A stretch of DNA of 64,000 bases from an uncultured Eubacteriales bacterium (GCA_934525675.1 CAKSZH010000011.1:1-64000), one strand, 5' to 3'; shown: positions 53,328 to 62,746, numbered from the stretch's first letter. The notes: generated from the sequence alone by a model not told the origin. Made by a program: numbers and translations.

Positions 53328-54245
53328 GTGCCGGAAAAAACGAATGATACCGAACGTAAGACGGCGAGAGCCGTCCGTGTGACCAAGGCGGACAAGCCCT
53401 GCTTCTGCGGAAGCGGACTGCCCTATGCCGCCTGCCACGGACCCGTGATGGAAAAGCTGAAGGAGCTTCGCACAAAGGGGGAGCAGATCCCTCCGCGCAA
53501 GCTCATCAAAAACCGCGGGCAGATCGCGGGGATCCGCGAGGCGGGCAGAATCAATTCGCTGGTGCTGGACGCAGTCGCCGAGCGCATCCGTCCCGGCATG
53601 ACCACGGCACAGATCGACGACATTGTGATGGAGCGCACGCACCAGCTCGGCGGCATCCCCACATGCCTTGGGTTCGAGGGATTTCCGAGAAGCGTCTGCA
53701 CCTCGGTCAATGACCAGATCTGCCACGGCATCCCGTCGGAAAAGGTGATTCTCCGGGAGGGGGACATTGTGAACGTCGATTGCACGACGACATACAATGG
53801 GTATGTCGGGGACGCATCGCGGATGTTCGCCATCGGACGGGTCACGCCGAATGCCGAACGCCTCATCCGTGTAACGCGCGAAGCGGTTGATCTGGCGATC
53901 AGCCATCTGTATCCGTACTGCCACCTCGGCGACATCGGCTATTACATCGGGAAATACGCCCATGAAAACGGTTATACGGTTGTCCGCGAGATCGGCGGGC
54001 ACGGCTGCGGACTGGAGATGCATGAAGACCCGTATGTCTGCCATGTCGGGCGTCTCGGGACCGGTATGGTGCTTTGTCCCGGCATGGTGTTTACCATTGA
54101 GCCGATGATCAACGAGGGCACCCGCGGCTTCCGCGTGGACGAACGGGACGGCTGGCAGGTGTACACCGCCGACGGCAAATTGTCGGCGCAGGTCGAGCAT
54201 ATGGTACTCATTACGGAGGACGGCGTGGAAGTTTTGTCCGAGTAA
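53328..54245 (+). CDS. map: Type I methionine aminopeptidase with N-terminal SEC-C domain
   Basis: It removes the first Met from new proteins. The 305-residue protein begins with a SEC-C zinc motif (CFCGSGLPYAACHG, about 25-40), known to help ribosome or chaperone contact, followed by the pita-bread catalytic domain. Metal ligands are visible: Asp in VDCTTTYNGYVGDAS (two), His in GHGCGLEMHEDP, Glu in TIEPMIN and Glu in VEHMVLITEDGVEVL. The start is GTG with AAGAAGG upstream. Confidence 0.95.
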   Translation: MPEKTNDTERKTARAVRVTKADKPCFCGSGLPYAACHGPVMEKLKELRTKGEQIPPRKLIKNRGQIAGIREAGRINSLVLDAVAERIRPGMTTAQIDDIVMERTHQLGGIPTCLGFEGFPRSVCTSVNDQICHGIPSEKVILREGDIVNVDCTTTYNGYVGDASRMFAIGRVTPNAERLIRVTREAVDLAISHLYPYCHLGDIGYYIGKYAHENGYTVVREIGGHGCGLEMHEDPYVCHVGRLGTGMVLCPGMVFTIEPMINEGTRGFRVDERDGWQVYTADGKLSAQVEHMVLITEDGVEVLSE

Positions 54246-54289
54246 GCAGAAAACCGAAAGATAACCCACATGAAAGAAGGAGGTCAGAC

Positions 54290-54685
54290 ATGATGGAACG
54301 TATTTATGAATTTCTGAAGCAGGCGGGAACCTATTATCTGGCAACCGACGAGGACGGCCAGCCGCATATCCGGCCGTTCGGCACGGTGGACCTCTTTGGC
54401 GGGAGACTGTACATCCAGACGGGCAGAAAGAAGAATTGCTACCGCCAGATGAAGAAGAATCCGAAGATTGAGATCTGCGCGAGCCTCGGCGGCGAGTGGC
54501 TGCGCCTTTCGGCGACCGCGGTGGAGAATACCGATGTGGAGGCGGAACGCCATCTGCTCAATCAGTACCCCGAGCTTGCCGAGTTATATCGCCCCGGCGA
54601 CGGCAACACGGTGCTCTTTGCCCTGACCGACGCGGATGCGCGAATCCATTCCTTTACCGCTCCGACCGTGGAGATCCGATTCTGA
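54290..54685 (+). CDS. Pyridoxamine 5'-phosphate oxidase-family protein
   Basis: The 131-residue split-barrel protein starts MMERIYEFLKQAGTYYLATD and has GQPHIRPFGTVDLFGGRLYI, typical of small FMN-binding PPOX-fold proteins. The reaction is unknown; such proteins often reduce flavins or quinones. GAAGGAGG precedes it. Confidence 0.88.
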   Translation: MMERIYEFLKQAGTYYLATDEDGQPHIRPFGTVDLFGGRLYIQTGRKKNCYRQMKKNPKIEICASLGGEWLRLSATAVENTDVEAERHLLNQYPELAELYRPGDGNTVLFALTDADARIHSFTAPTVEIRF

Positions 54686-54699
54686 CAAAGAAAAGTTCC

Positions 54700-54739
54700 G
54701 GGCATTGAGGGGGACCGTGGCGGTTCCCCTCTCAATGCC
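54700..54739. other. Long imperfect hairpin after the PPOX gene
   Basis: Arms GGCATTGAGGGGGACC and GGTTCCCCTCTCAATGCC pair nearly fully across a short loop. No T-run follows, so terminator activity is uncertain. From here to 54995 I see no gene. Confidence 0.5.
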
Positions 54740-54995
54740 GGCGTGAACGGGATATGCGGGACAGATGAGCCGGACTCCTCCGCTCCGGCACCGGTCGACG
54801 CGTCAACGCAACGTGGCAGGCGATTGCATTGGTTGCCCCACGTGCGCCGGATACCTGACGGCAGCCCGCTCTGCCGGGATGTTCCCGCGCGAAAAAGACC
54901 GTGCGGAAAAGACAATGTGTTTTCTGACTGAGATGCCGCCTGCGGCGCGGGAAATGCCGCATGATTCTGATAAGAACTCAGAAAGGAAAAAACTC

Positions 54996-56396
54996 GTGAA
55001 ACTCTCCGGAGGGCAGACGCTGAATATGACCACGGGCGACCCGCGCGGCATGATCCTGCGCTTTGCGGTCCCGGTGTTCCTCAGCCAACTGTTTCAACAG
55101 CTTTACAATACCGTCGATACCCTGACGGTCGGACATATGATTTCCAACGACGCAATGGGCGCGGTCAGCGCGACGGGCTCGCTCATTTTCCTGCTCGTCA
55201 GCTTCTTTACGGGGGCTTCCATGGGCGTCGGCGTGGTGATCTCCCGCTATTTCGGCGCGGGAAACTACGAAAAGCTCTCCCGCGCAATCCATACGGGCGT
55301 CATCCTCGGACTGATCTCCGGCGTCCTGCTTACCGCGGTCGGCGTTGCCTTTACGCCGGCGATCCTTTCGTGGATGGTCAAGGACGCAACGGTCCGCCCC
55401 ATCGCAGTGCAGTATTTCCGCTACTACTTTTTCGGCGTGTCCGCCGTGGTCATGTACAACCTGTTCACGGGTATCATGAACGCCGTCGGCGACAGCCGCC
55501 GCCCGCTTTACTATCTGCTCCTTTCCTCCGTCCTCAACGTGATTCTTGACATCGTGTTCATTCTTCTGTACCGCGCGGCGGGGGTGACGGACGAGACCGT
55601 ACTCGTCCGCGCGCCGGCAATTGCGACCGTGGTGTCGCAGGCGGTCAGCATGGTGCTCTGTCTCATTCACCTGCTGAAAAAGGGAACGGTGTACCGGATC
55701 CGCTTCCGCGATTTGCGGATCGACCGGGAAATGCTGCTTGAGATCGCCCGCTTCGGACTGCCGACCGGAATCCAGAATTCCGTCATCGGGCTTGCCAATG
55801 TCATGGTGCAGAGCAACATCAGCTCATTCGGGAACCTGGCGATGGCGGGGTGCGGGGCGTACTCCAAGATCGAGGGCTTTGTGTTCCTGCCGATCACCAG
55901 CTTTGCCATGGCACTGACGACCTTCATCGGGCAGAACCTCGGCGCAGGGCAGTATGACCGCGCCAGATACGGTGCCCGCTTCGGCATCGCAACTTCGGTC
56001 ATCATGGCGGAGATCATCGGTGTGGCGGTGTTTCTTCTGGCGGAGCCGCTCATGCGCATCTTCGTGGACGCGGGCGACCCGAACGCCGCCGCGATCATTG
56101 AAATCGGCGTGAGGCAATGCCGCACCGAGGCGCTGTTCTTCTTCCTGCTCGCCTTTTCTCACTGTATCGCGGGAATCTGCCGCGGCGCGGGGAAGGCGTT
56201 CGTGCCCATGCTCATCATGTTATTGGTTTGGTGCGTGTTCCGCATCATTTACATTGAGGTTGCCATGAGCATCCGCCACGAGATCCTGCTTCTCTTCATC
56301 GCGTATCCTCTGACCTGGACGATCAGCTCGGCGATCTATCTGATTTATTACAAAAAATCCGACTGGATTCACGGGTTTGACAAAAAGAAAGCGTAA
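54996..56396 (+). CDS. MATE-family efflux transporter
   Basis: The 466-residue integral membrane protein has about 12 helices in two halves, with the MATE patterns PVFLSQLFQQLYNTVDTLTVG and TTFIGQNLGAGQYDRAR. It would export drugs or metabolites using a cation gradient. GTG 54996 with AAAGGA 8 bases ahead is chosen; the in-frame stretch before it is not protein-like. Confidence 0.93.
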   Translation: MKLSGGQTLNMTTGDPRGMILRFAVPVFLSQLFQQLYNTVDTLTVGHMISNDAMGAVSATGSLIFLLVSFFTGASMGVGVVISRYFGAGNYEKLSRAIHTGVILGLISGVLLTAVGVAFTPAILSWMVKDATVRPIAVQYFRYYFFGVSAVVMYNLFTGIMNAVGDSRRPLYYLLLSSVLNVILDIVFILLYRAAGVTDETVLVRAPAIATVVSQAVSMVLCLIHLLKKGTVYRIRFRDLRIDREMLLEIARFGLPTGIQNSVIGLANVMVQSNISSFGNLAMAGCGAYSKIEGFVFLPITSFAMALTTFIGQNLGAGQYDRARYGARFGIATSVIMAEIIGVAVFLLAEPLMRIFVDAGDPNAAAIIEIGVRQCRTEALFFFLLAFSHCIAGICRGAGKAFVPMLIMLLVWCVFRIIYIEVAMSIRHEILLLFIAYPLTWTISSAIYLIYYKKSDWIHGFDKKKA

Positions 56397-56426
56397 AAAA
56401 CGCCCCGCGGGCGAAAGCCCGCGGGG
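56396..56426. terminator. Hairpin after the MATE gene, with a T-run on the minus strand
   Basis: A perfect 10-bp stem CCCCGCGGGC / GCCCGCGGGG with a GAAA loop. The plus strand has AAAAAA to its left, so the minus strand has a T-run and can terminate leftward transcription. Confidence 0.7.
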
Positions 56427-56439
56427 GGAATGCTGTATT

Positions 56440-56757
56440 TTGCCGAGGAATACTCCGAAGAGCGGAGGGCACAATGTCCGCTCGGCGGACAAGCCGTTCC
56501 GCAGAGCAGAATTTGTCATGCCGACGGCGGGTGTCCTCTCCGTCAGGGCGTGGCTGCATTTCACCGAAGGAAGTCCCGCTCCGCAAAACGGAGGGCACCC
56601 TGCCGCTCGGCGGACAAGCCGTTCCGCAGAGCAGAACTTGTCATGCCGACGGCGGGTGTCCCCTCTGTCAGAGCATTGCTGCATTTCGCCGAAGAAAGCC
56701 CCGCTCCGCATAACGGAGGGCACAATGTCCGCTCGGCGGACAAGCCGTTCCGGGGCA
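56440..56757. repeat. Tandem repeat of about 126 bp
   Basis: The unit beginning CGGAGGGCAC recurs at 56463, 56589 and 56714, giving about two and a half copies that differ by small changes. Each has the hairpin TGTCCGC-TCG-GCGGACA (degenerate in copy 2) followed by AAGCCGTTCCG. No gene is supported here; the long open frames on both strands come from the repeat. Confidence 0.8.
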
Positions 56758-56806
56758 ATCCCCGGCAGACGGCAAACATTGATCCGGCGGACGCTGCCCG
56801 AGCTCT

Positions 56807-57433
56807 TTATTTTTCCTCCGGGAAAAAGCGGATGTCTGCGCCGACAAACCGCTCACACAGCCGGTGCGCGGCAATCAGCCGGTGTCGTTCGAGAAAGAAC
56901 AGATCGATCGCCTCCCAGATGAACACCCACGCGGCGATTTCCAGAAGATTGGTCATCATCTCACCGAGTCCCCGGTGCTCCAGAAAGAAGAGCAGGGCGA
57001 AGATGAGAACTCCCAACGCCAGCATGATGATCGCGGCGGTCCGGTTGCGGATCACGTCGCGCCGGGTCTGCTTTCCCCGATTGCGGTAATAATTGCGGAT
57101 TGCCGCGTCATAAACGCGCGCCTCCTCCCCTGTGATGACATTGCTCCGGATGTGGAGTGCAAGGTCACCCTTGGGCGGGAGCGCCGATGCCGCGTTGTCG
57201 AGAAAGTCCGCGACCTCCGAGGAAATGATCGGGCGCATTCCGCAGTACGGCGACAGAAAATCGCTGTCGTCTCTCACGGTCATATGTAGGATCGCTCTGC
57301 CGTCTTGGTCGCGTTCGGGAGCTTCCATGCCGAACTCCTCTTCAAGGCGCGTGCGGATCCCGGACAGCTCCTTTGCGGCGTCGGACGGACGCATTCCGTT
57401 TTTTTCTTCCTTGTCAGTCAACGGTGAAGCCAT
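56807..57433 (-). CDS. Uncharacterised two-helix membrane protein
   Basis: The 208-residue protein has a soluble N-terminal part of about 135 residues (LEEEFGMEAPERDQDGRAIL), an Arg-rich stretch RNRGKQTRRDVIRNR, then two hydrophobic helices at about 133-150 and 158-175, and a short tail. GGAGG precedes ATG 57433. No family is recognised. Confidence 0.7.
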   Translation of the reverse strand: MASPLTDKEEKNGMRPSDAAKELSGIRTRLEEEFGMEAPERDQDGRAILHMTVRDDSDFLSPYCGMRPIISSEVADFLDNAASALPPKGDLALHIRSNVITGEEARVYDAAIRNYYRNRGKQTRRDVIRNRTAAIIMLALGVLIFALLFFLEHRGLGEMMTNLLEIAAWVFIWEAIDLFFLERHRLIAAHRLCERFVGADIRFFPEEK

Positions 57434-57444
57434 GTGCGCCTCCG

Positions 57445-57741
57445 TTACTTTTTCATGACTTCGAACCGGTAGTCCTGCTTCGACGTCGGGTATCTGCGCT
57501 TGTCTACGGGGGAGAGAAACGCCGCAAGCGGACGCGCGAACAGCTTCTTGTCTCCGTAAAGCGCGCGGTACACCATCAGACGCTCTCCGGATTCGGTATG
57601 CTCCGCGACGCCGATGATCTCATAGAGATACTTGGTCGGTTCTTTCTCGAGCTCCGCTTCGGAAAACGCGTCTCTCTTGAAGTGGCGCACGGTGTCGCCG
57701 GGGTGAAACAATTGTTCTCTTTCCATAGGTTCCATAGCCAT
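57445..57741 (-). CDS. DUF1653-family protein
   Basis: The 98-residue soluble protein has the DUF1653 pattern: GDTVRHFKRD, YLYEIIGVAEHTESGERLMVY and YRALYGDKKLFARPLAAFL. Function is unknown in the family. It is 11 bp upstream of the membrane protein gene and likely co-transcribed with it. Confidence 0.85.
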   Translation of the reverse strand: MAMEPMEREQLFHPGDTVRHFKRDAFSEAELEKEPTKYLYEIIGVAEHTESGERLMVYRALYGDKKLFARPLAAFLSPVDKRRYPTSKQDYRFEVMKK

Positions 57742-57819
57742 GTCCTTTCCGTGTCTGCCGGTCGCTCATCGCATGACGGCTGGGCACAATAAAATCGTTT
57801 ATGTGATCCGGCGCGGGTT

Positions 57820-58698
57820 TTACGCGCCGTAGATTTTCAGTGTTTTTTCGATCCAGTAATGATAGTCCGGACCGGGATGCTCTGCCGCCAGCCGTTTCAT
57901 GCGGCGGTAGAGGGAAATGCCGTCCGACGGATCATGCCAGAGGTCGGTAAATACCGTGTCAAAGCCGTCCCCGAGATGCTCCCCGGCATAGGCGAATGCG
58001 TCCGCCCGGATCACCCGGAGCTTGTCCCGATGCGGAAACTGCGGGAGAATATACTCCCGGAACAGTCCGATGACCCGTTCGTCGCGCTCGACGACCGTGA
58101 CTTCGGCAACCTCCGGTTTCTCCGACGCGTGCAGTGCAAAGTACCCGAGTCCGAGCCCGAAGGTCAGGACCCGCCCGTGCGACGCGGCAATCGGTGCCTT
58201 CATGGTGTTGATCTCGTTCGGCGTGATGAGCATCCATTCCCGTCCACCTTCCAGTACGGCAGGGTAACGGTATTCACGGGGAAAGTATCCGATCGACGGG
58301 ATCACACGTCCCGCAAAGTCCCGCGCAGGGTCGTCCCGCACAAAGGCTTCATAAGGACGGTAGCGTTTCGTGCTCAATTCCCACCCGTCCCGGGCGACCT
58401 CCGGGATCCGGATCAGCCGGTGATAAAGGTCGTTTTCGTATTCCGCCGGGTCAAGACGTCTGACAGCCGGCAGAAAATAGCGCCGGAACAACTCCTTGTC
58501 CTCCCGGTTGTGATAGATGTCGAGACCGCAGAAGGAGGCGAGCAGAATCGCAAAAACACGTTCCTCGGTCTTCGGGTTTTCTTCCCCGAGAATGCTGTAC
58601 ATCTGCTCTGCGCGGATGGCGTCCGGCGTGAGGTTGAGGTAACGGGAGAGCAGGGCAAGCACCCGTTCGCTTTCGCTCCGGATCTCTGCATATTCCAT
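57820..58698 (-). CDS. SAM-dependent methyltransferase-like protein
   Basis: The 292-residue protein has a Rossmann methyltransferase core in its C-terminal half: GRVLTFGLGLGYFALHA (glycine-rich SAM loop, about 170-186), VTVVERDERVI and DKLRVIRADAF, similar to spermidine-synthase-like folds. The N-terminal 120 residues are helical and not recognised. It has a clear promoter. Confidence 0.75.
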   Translation of the reverse strand: MEYAEIRSESERVLALLSRYLNLTPDAIRAEQMYSILGEENPKTEERVFAILLASFCGLDIYHNREDKELFRRYFLPAVRRLDPAEYENDLYHRLIRIPEVARDGWELSTKRYRPYEAFVRDDPARDFAGRVIPSIGYFPREYRYPAVLEGGREWMLITPNEINTMKAPIAASHGRVLTFGLGLGYFALHASEKPEVAEVTVVERDERVIGLFREYILPQFPHRDKLRVIRADAFAYAGEHLGDGFDTVFTDLWHDPSDGISLYRRMKRLAAEHPGPDYHYWIEKTLKIYGA

Positions 58699-58724
58699 AC
58701 CGCTCCCCCCGTTTCTTTACCTTG

Positions 58725-58753
58725 ATTATACACATTTCACGGGGGCTTTTCAA
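58725..58753 (-). promoter_or_regulatory. Promoter of the methyltransferase-like gene
   Basis: On the minus strand: TTGAAA at 58753-58748, a 17-base spacer and TATAAT at 58730-58725. Confidence 0.85.
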
Positions 58754-58887
58754 GCCGACGCAAAAAAATTCACATCACCGTCACTTGATTTTCTATGTTT
58801 GGTCATGAGAAGGGTTTACAATAAAAATCAGAAGGAATTTAACCTTCCCTTTTGTTGCGTCCGCAAAACCCGAAATTGTGAACAAAT

Positions 58888-58911
58888 ATATCGGTACGTA
58901 TATATCGATAT
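58888..58911. promoter_or_regulatory. Inverted repeat upstream of the alcohol dehydrogenase promoter
   Basis: ATATCG at 58888-58893 and CGATAT at 58906-58911 face each other across 12 bases, upstream of the -35 box at 58925. It could be an operator. Confidence 0.35.
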
Positions 58912-58924
58912 GCGCGATTTGCAT

Positions 58925-58953
58925 TTTACAACGCCTTCCGACTGTGATAAAAT
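58925..58953 (+). promoter_or_regulatory. Promoter of the alcohol dehydrogenase gene
   Basis: TTTACA at 58925-58930, a 17-base spacer and TAAAAT at 58948-58953 with an extended TGA. Confidence 0.65.
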
Positions 58954-58992
58954 AATAACGAAAAGAAAATTTATTGCCGGGAGGATATGAAC

Positions 58993-60210
58993 ATGGCAAG
59001 ATTTACATTACCGAGAGACCTGTACCACGGAAAGGGCGCTCTGGAAGCGCTCAAAACCTTTGAAGGCAAGCGCGCAATGATCTGCGTGGGCGGCGGAAGC
59101 ATGAAGAAGTTCGGTTTCCTGGACCGCGCGGTTGCGTATCTGAAGGAAGCCGGCATGGAAGTCGAGCTGTTTGAGGGAATTGAGTCCGATCCGTCCGTGG
59201 AAACCGTTATGCGCGGTGCGGACGCAATGCTCAAGTTCCAGCCTGACTGGATCATCGCCATGGGCGGCGGTTCTCCGATCGACGCTGCAAAGGCAATGTG
59301 GATCAAGTACGAGTATCCGGAAACCACCTTTGAGGATATGTGCAAGGTGTTCGGTCTTCCCAAGCTCCGCAAGAAGGCACATTTCTGCGCAATTTCTTCC
59401 ACCTCCGGCACCGCAACCGAGGTGACCGCGTTCTCCATCATCACCGATTACCACAAGGGAATCAAGTACCCGATTGCCGACTTCGAGATCACGCCCGACG
59501 TTGCAATCGTTGATCCCGATCTTGCCGAGACCATGCCCAAGAAGCTGGTTGCTCACACCGGTATGGACGCTATGACGCACGCGATCGAAGCATATGTTTC
59601 CACCGCGAACTGCGACTACACCGACCCGCTTGCCATCTTTGCCATCAAGATGATCCAGAACGATCTGGTGGATTCCTACAACGGCGATATGGCAAAGAGA
59701 GATGCAATGCACAATGCACAGTGCCTTGCAGGTATGGCGTTCTCCAATGCTCTGCTCGGCATCGTTCACTCCATGGCTCATAAGACCGGCGCTGCTTTCG
59801 CTGACTACGGTGCTCACATCATCCACGGCGCTGCAAACGCTATGTACCTGCCGAAGGTCATCGCGTTCAACGCAAAGGACCCCACCGCGAAGAAGCGTTA
59901 CGGTGTGATTGCCGACTATATGGGTCTCGGCGGAGCGAACGACGACGAGAAGGTGAAACTCCTCATCGCTTATCTGCGTAAGATGAACGACGAGTTGAAC
60001 ATTCCTCACTGCATCAAGAACTACGGCGCGGACAGCTATCCGTGCGCCGAGGGCTTTGTGCCGGAGAAGGTGTTCCTTGAAAGACTTCCCGAGATCGCTA
60101 AGAACGCGATTGCCGATGCCTGCACGGGGTCCAACCCGCGTCAGCCCAGCCAGGAAGAGATGGAGAAGCTGCTCAAGTGCTGCTACTACGACACCGAGGT
60201 CGACTTCTGA
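58993..60210 (+). CDS. Iron-containing alcohol dehydrogenase
   Basis: The 405-residue enzyme interconverts aldehydes and alcohols with NAD(P)H. It shows GGGSPIDAAKAMW for cofactor and metal-site His in GIVHSMAHKTGAAF and YGAHIIHGAANA. ATG 58993 lies 8 bases after GGGAGG; the ATG at 58987 is too close. Its many alternating common codons suggest high expression, consistent with a fermentation role. Confidence 0.94.
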   Translation: MARFTLPRDLYHGKGALEALKTFEGKRAMICVGGGSMKKFGFLDRAVAYLKEAGMEVELFEGIESDPSVETVMRGADAMLKFQPDWIIAMGGGSPIDAAKAMWIKYEYPETTFEDMCKVFGLPKLRKKAHFCAISSTSGTATEVTAFSIITDYHKGIKYPIADFEITPDVAIVDPDLAETMPKKLVAHTGMDAMTHAIEAYVSTANCDYTDPLAIFAIKMIQNDLVDSYNGDMAKRDAMHNAQCLAGMAFSNALLGIVHSMAHKTGAAFADYGAHIIHGAANAMYLPKVIAFNAKDPTAKKRYGVIADYMGLGGANDDEKVKLLIAYLRKMNDELNIPHCIKNYGADSYPCAEGFVPEKVFLERLPEIAKNAIADACTGSNPRQPSQEEMEKLLKCCYYDTEVDF

Positions 60211-60260
60211 TAAAAGCCGCATTCAGTGCCTGAACCGGGAAATTTCCCGGTAATAGAACC

Positions 60261-60295
60261 GACGGGGGAGACTGTAAAAACGGTCTTCCCCTGTC
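60261..60295. other. Hairpin between the alcohol dehydrogenase and nfnA genes
   Basis: GACGGGGGAGACTGT pairs with ACGGTCTTCCCCTGTC through an AAA-type loop with some wobble pairs. No T-run follows. It may be a partial terminator of the dehydrogenase mRNA. Confidence 0.45.
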
Positions 60296-60448
60296 GTGGG
60301 ATAAAGGACATTGTCAATGGACAGGAAAATCGGGTGCTTTTCCGGGGAATATTCCCGGCAAATCCATCCGGCTTGCCTGTTTGTATATTATGAAAAACCG
60401 GGACTGTTCGCCGCGGTGTGGCGGATTCCTTCCGGGAAAGGATCAAAA

Positions 60449-61303
60449 ATGTACAGAATTATTGAGAAGACACCGCTGAACCCCACGGTGACCAAGATGG
60501 TCATCGAGGCACCGGCAGTTGCCAAGAAGGCAGAGCCGGGTCAATTCATCATTCTGCGTACCGACGCGGAAGGCGAGCGTATCCCGCTGACTGTTGCGGG
60601 CTATGACCGCGACGCCGGCACCGTGACGATCATTTTCCAGATCGTCGGCGCAACCACCTACAAGCTCAACCAGCTGAACGCGGGCGACAGCCTCCACGAT
60701 TTCGTGGGTCCCCTCGGCAAGCCCACCGAGCTGGAAGGAAAGAAGAAGGTCTGCATTGTCGGCGGCGGCGTCGGCTGTGCGATTGCACTTCCCATTGCGC
60801 AGAAACTGCATGAAATGGGGGCTGAGGTGACTTCCGTCATCGGCTTCCGTTCCAAGGATCTCCTCATTCTGGAGGACGAATTCCGCGCGGCTTCCAACCG
60901 TCTCTTTGTGATGACGGATGACGGCTCTTACGGCAGACACGGCAACGTCTGCGTCCCGCTGAACGAAATGTTCGCCGAGGGTGAGAAGTTTGACGAGGTC
61001 ATCACCATCGGTCCTCTGATCATGATGAAGTTCGTCGTTGCCGCAACCAAGCCGACCGGCATTCCCTGCACGGTTTCCATGAACCCGATCATGATCGACG
61101 GAACGGGTATGTGCGGCGGTTGCCGTCTGACCCTGACCGAAGGCGACAAGAAGGTCACCAAGTTTGCCTGCGTGGACGGCCCCGATTTCAACGGCTATGA
61201 AGTCGATTTCGACGAAGCAATGTCCCGCGGGGCCATGTACCGTGATTTTGAGAAGCACGCATACGATGAAGCGTGCAACCTCTTCAAAAAGGAGGCAAAC
61301 TGA
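60449..61303 (+). CDS. NfnA-like ferredoxin-NADP reductase small subunit
   Basis: The 284-residue protein binds FAD and [2Fe-2S] and is related to PyrK. It shows IPLTVAGYD (flavin), VGGGVGCAIALPIA (NAD) and cluster ligands Cys222, Cys225 and a third Cys in FACVDGP, with Asp217 in place of the usual first Cys. An Asp ligand is known for the NfnAB [2Fe-2S] cluster. With the next gene it likely forms the electron-bifurcating NADH-dependent ferredoxin:NADP reductase. An alternative name is sulfide dehydrogenase subunit beta. Confidence 0.9.
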   Translation: MYRIIEKTPLNPTVTKMVIEAPAVAKKAEPGQFIILRTDAEGERIPLTVAGYDRDAGTVTIIFQIVGATTYKLNQLNAGDSLHDFVGPLGKPTELEGKKKVCIVGGGVGCAIALPIAQKLHEMGAEVTSVIGFRSKDLLILEDEFRAASNRLFVMTDDGSYGRHGNVCVPLNEMFAEGEKFDEVITIGPLIMMKFVVAATKPTGIPCTVSMNPIMIDGTGMCGGCRLTLTEGDKKVTKFACVDGPDFNGYEVDFDEAMSRGAMYRDFEKHAYDEACNLFKKEAN

Positions 61304-61304
61304 T

Positions 61305-62723
61305 ATGCCGAACATGAGTCTGAAAAAGAATCCGATGCCGACGCAGGAGCCCGAGGTCAGAGCGCATAACTTCAAGGAAGTTGCACTCGGCTACGCAAAG
61401 GACACCGCGCTTGACGAGGCTGCAAGATGCCTGAACTGCAAGAATATGCCCTGTGTTACCGGCTGCCCGGTCAACATTCACATCCCCGAATTTATCGCAA
61501 AGATCAAGGAAGGCGACTTTGAGGGCGCTTACCAGGTGATTTCCAAGAACTCCGCGCTTCCCGCTGTCTGCGGTCGTGTCTGCCCGCAGGAGACCCAGTG
61601 CGAGAGCAAGTGCGTCCGCGGTATCAAGGGCGAGCCTGTCGGTATCGGCAGACTGGAGCGCTTTGTCGCCGACTGGCATAACGAACATTCGACCGAGAAG
61701 CCGGTCGTCGCTCCCGCAAACGGTCACCGTGTGGCAATCGTTGGTTCCGGTCCTTCCGGTCTGACCTGCGCAGGCGATCTCGCAAGAAAGGGCTACAAGG
61801 TCACCGTGTTTGAAGCGCTGCACACCGCAGGCGGCGTGCTGGTGTACGGTATCCCCGAATTCCGTCTTCCCAAGGCAATCGTTCAGAAGGAAGTCGATAA
61901 CCTTTCCGCGATGGGCGTGGATGTTGAGACCAACATGGTCATCGGCAAGACCCTGACCATCGACGAACTGTTTGAAGACGGTTATGAGGCGGTGTTCATC
62001 GGTTCCGGCGCAGGACTTCCCAACTTCATGGGAATCCCCGGCGAAGCATACAAGGGCGTTTACTCCGCGAACGAGTTCCTGACCCGTTCCAACCTCATGA
62101 AGGCATACCGCGACGATCCCGTCACCCCGATCATGAAGGGCGGCAAGGTCGCTGTCGTCGGCGGCGGTAACGTCGCAATGGACGCCGCGCGTACCGCGCT
62201 CCGTCTGGGTGCCGAGAAGGTATACATTGTCTATCGTCGTTCCGAGGCAGAGCTTCCCGCACGTCGTGAGGAAGTCGAGCACGCGAAGGAAGAGGGAATT
62301 GAGTTCAAGCTGCTCAATAACCCCGTTGAGATTCTCGGCTACAACAATCCCGACGACAAGCGTGACCCGAAGAACGGTTTCGTGACCGGCATGAAGTGCA
62401 TCCGCATGGAGCTGGGCGAGCCCGACGCGAAGGGCAGACGCCGTCCTGTTCCGATCGAAGGCAGTGAATTTGTCCTCGATGTGGATACGGTCGTCATCTC
62501 GATCGGTACCTCCCCGAACCCGCTTATCAAGTCCACCACCAAGGGACTGGATGTCAACGCACACGGCGGTATCATCGTCGAAGAGGATACCGGCAAGACT
62601 TCCCGCGATGCCGTTTACGCAGGCGGTGACGCCGTGACCGGTGCTGCTACGGTTATTTCCGCAATGGGCGCCGGAAAGGTTGCCGCAAAGGCAATCGACG
62701 AGTTCCTCTCGAAGAAGAACTGA
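61305..62723 (+). CDS. NfnB-like large subunit (glutamate-synthase small-chain family)
   Basis: The 472-residue flavoprotein has an N-terminal [4Fe-4S] region with Cys42, 45, 50, 54 and a second Cys set near 90-105, then FAD site GSGPSG near 149 and NADPH site GGGNVAMDAART. It starts one base after nfnA behind GGAGG. The pair exchanges electrons among NADH, NADPH and ferredoxin in the cytoplasm. It could instead be annotated as a GltD-like glutamate synthase subunit, but the adjacent NfnA partner argues for NfnB. Confidence 0.9.
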   Translation: MPNMSLKKNPMPTQEPEVRAHNFKEVALGYAKDTALDEAARCLNCKNMPCVTGCPVNIHIPEFIAKIKEGDFEGAYQVISKNSALPAVCGRVCPQETQCESKCVRGIKGEPVGIGRLERFVADWHNEHSTEKPVVAPANGHRVAIVGSGPSGLTCAGDLARKGYKVTVFEALHTAGGVLVYGIPEFRLPKAIVQKEVDNLSAMGVDVETNMVIGKTLTIDELFEDGYEAVFIGSGAGLPNFMGIPGEAYKGVYSANEFLTRSNLMKAYRDDPVTPIMKGGKVAVVGGGNVAMDAARTALRLGAEKVYIVYRRSEAELPARREEVEHAKEEGIEFKLLNNPVEILGYNNPDDKRDPKNGFVTGMKCIRMELGEPDAKGRRRPVPIEGSEFVLDVDTVVISIGTSPNPLIKSTTKGLDVNAHGGIIVEEDTGKTSRDAVYAGGDAVTGAATVISAMGAGKVAAKAIDEFLSKKN

Positions 62724-62746
62724 GTTTTGGCGTAACATAAATAACA

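Noticed and set aside
56377..56922. Open frames across the 126-bp repeat on both strands
   Set aside because: They exist because the repeat lacks stops; translations are repetitive Arg/Ala/Ser text without a ribosome site.
58870..58890. Rex redox-repressor site (TTGTGAACAA) before the alcohol dehydrogenase
   Set aside because: It has only one half-site-like piece and lacks the spaced inverted repeat of known Rex sites.
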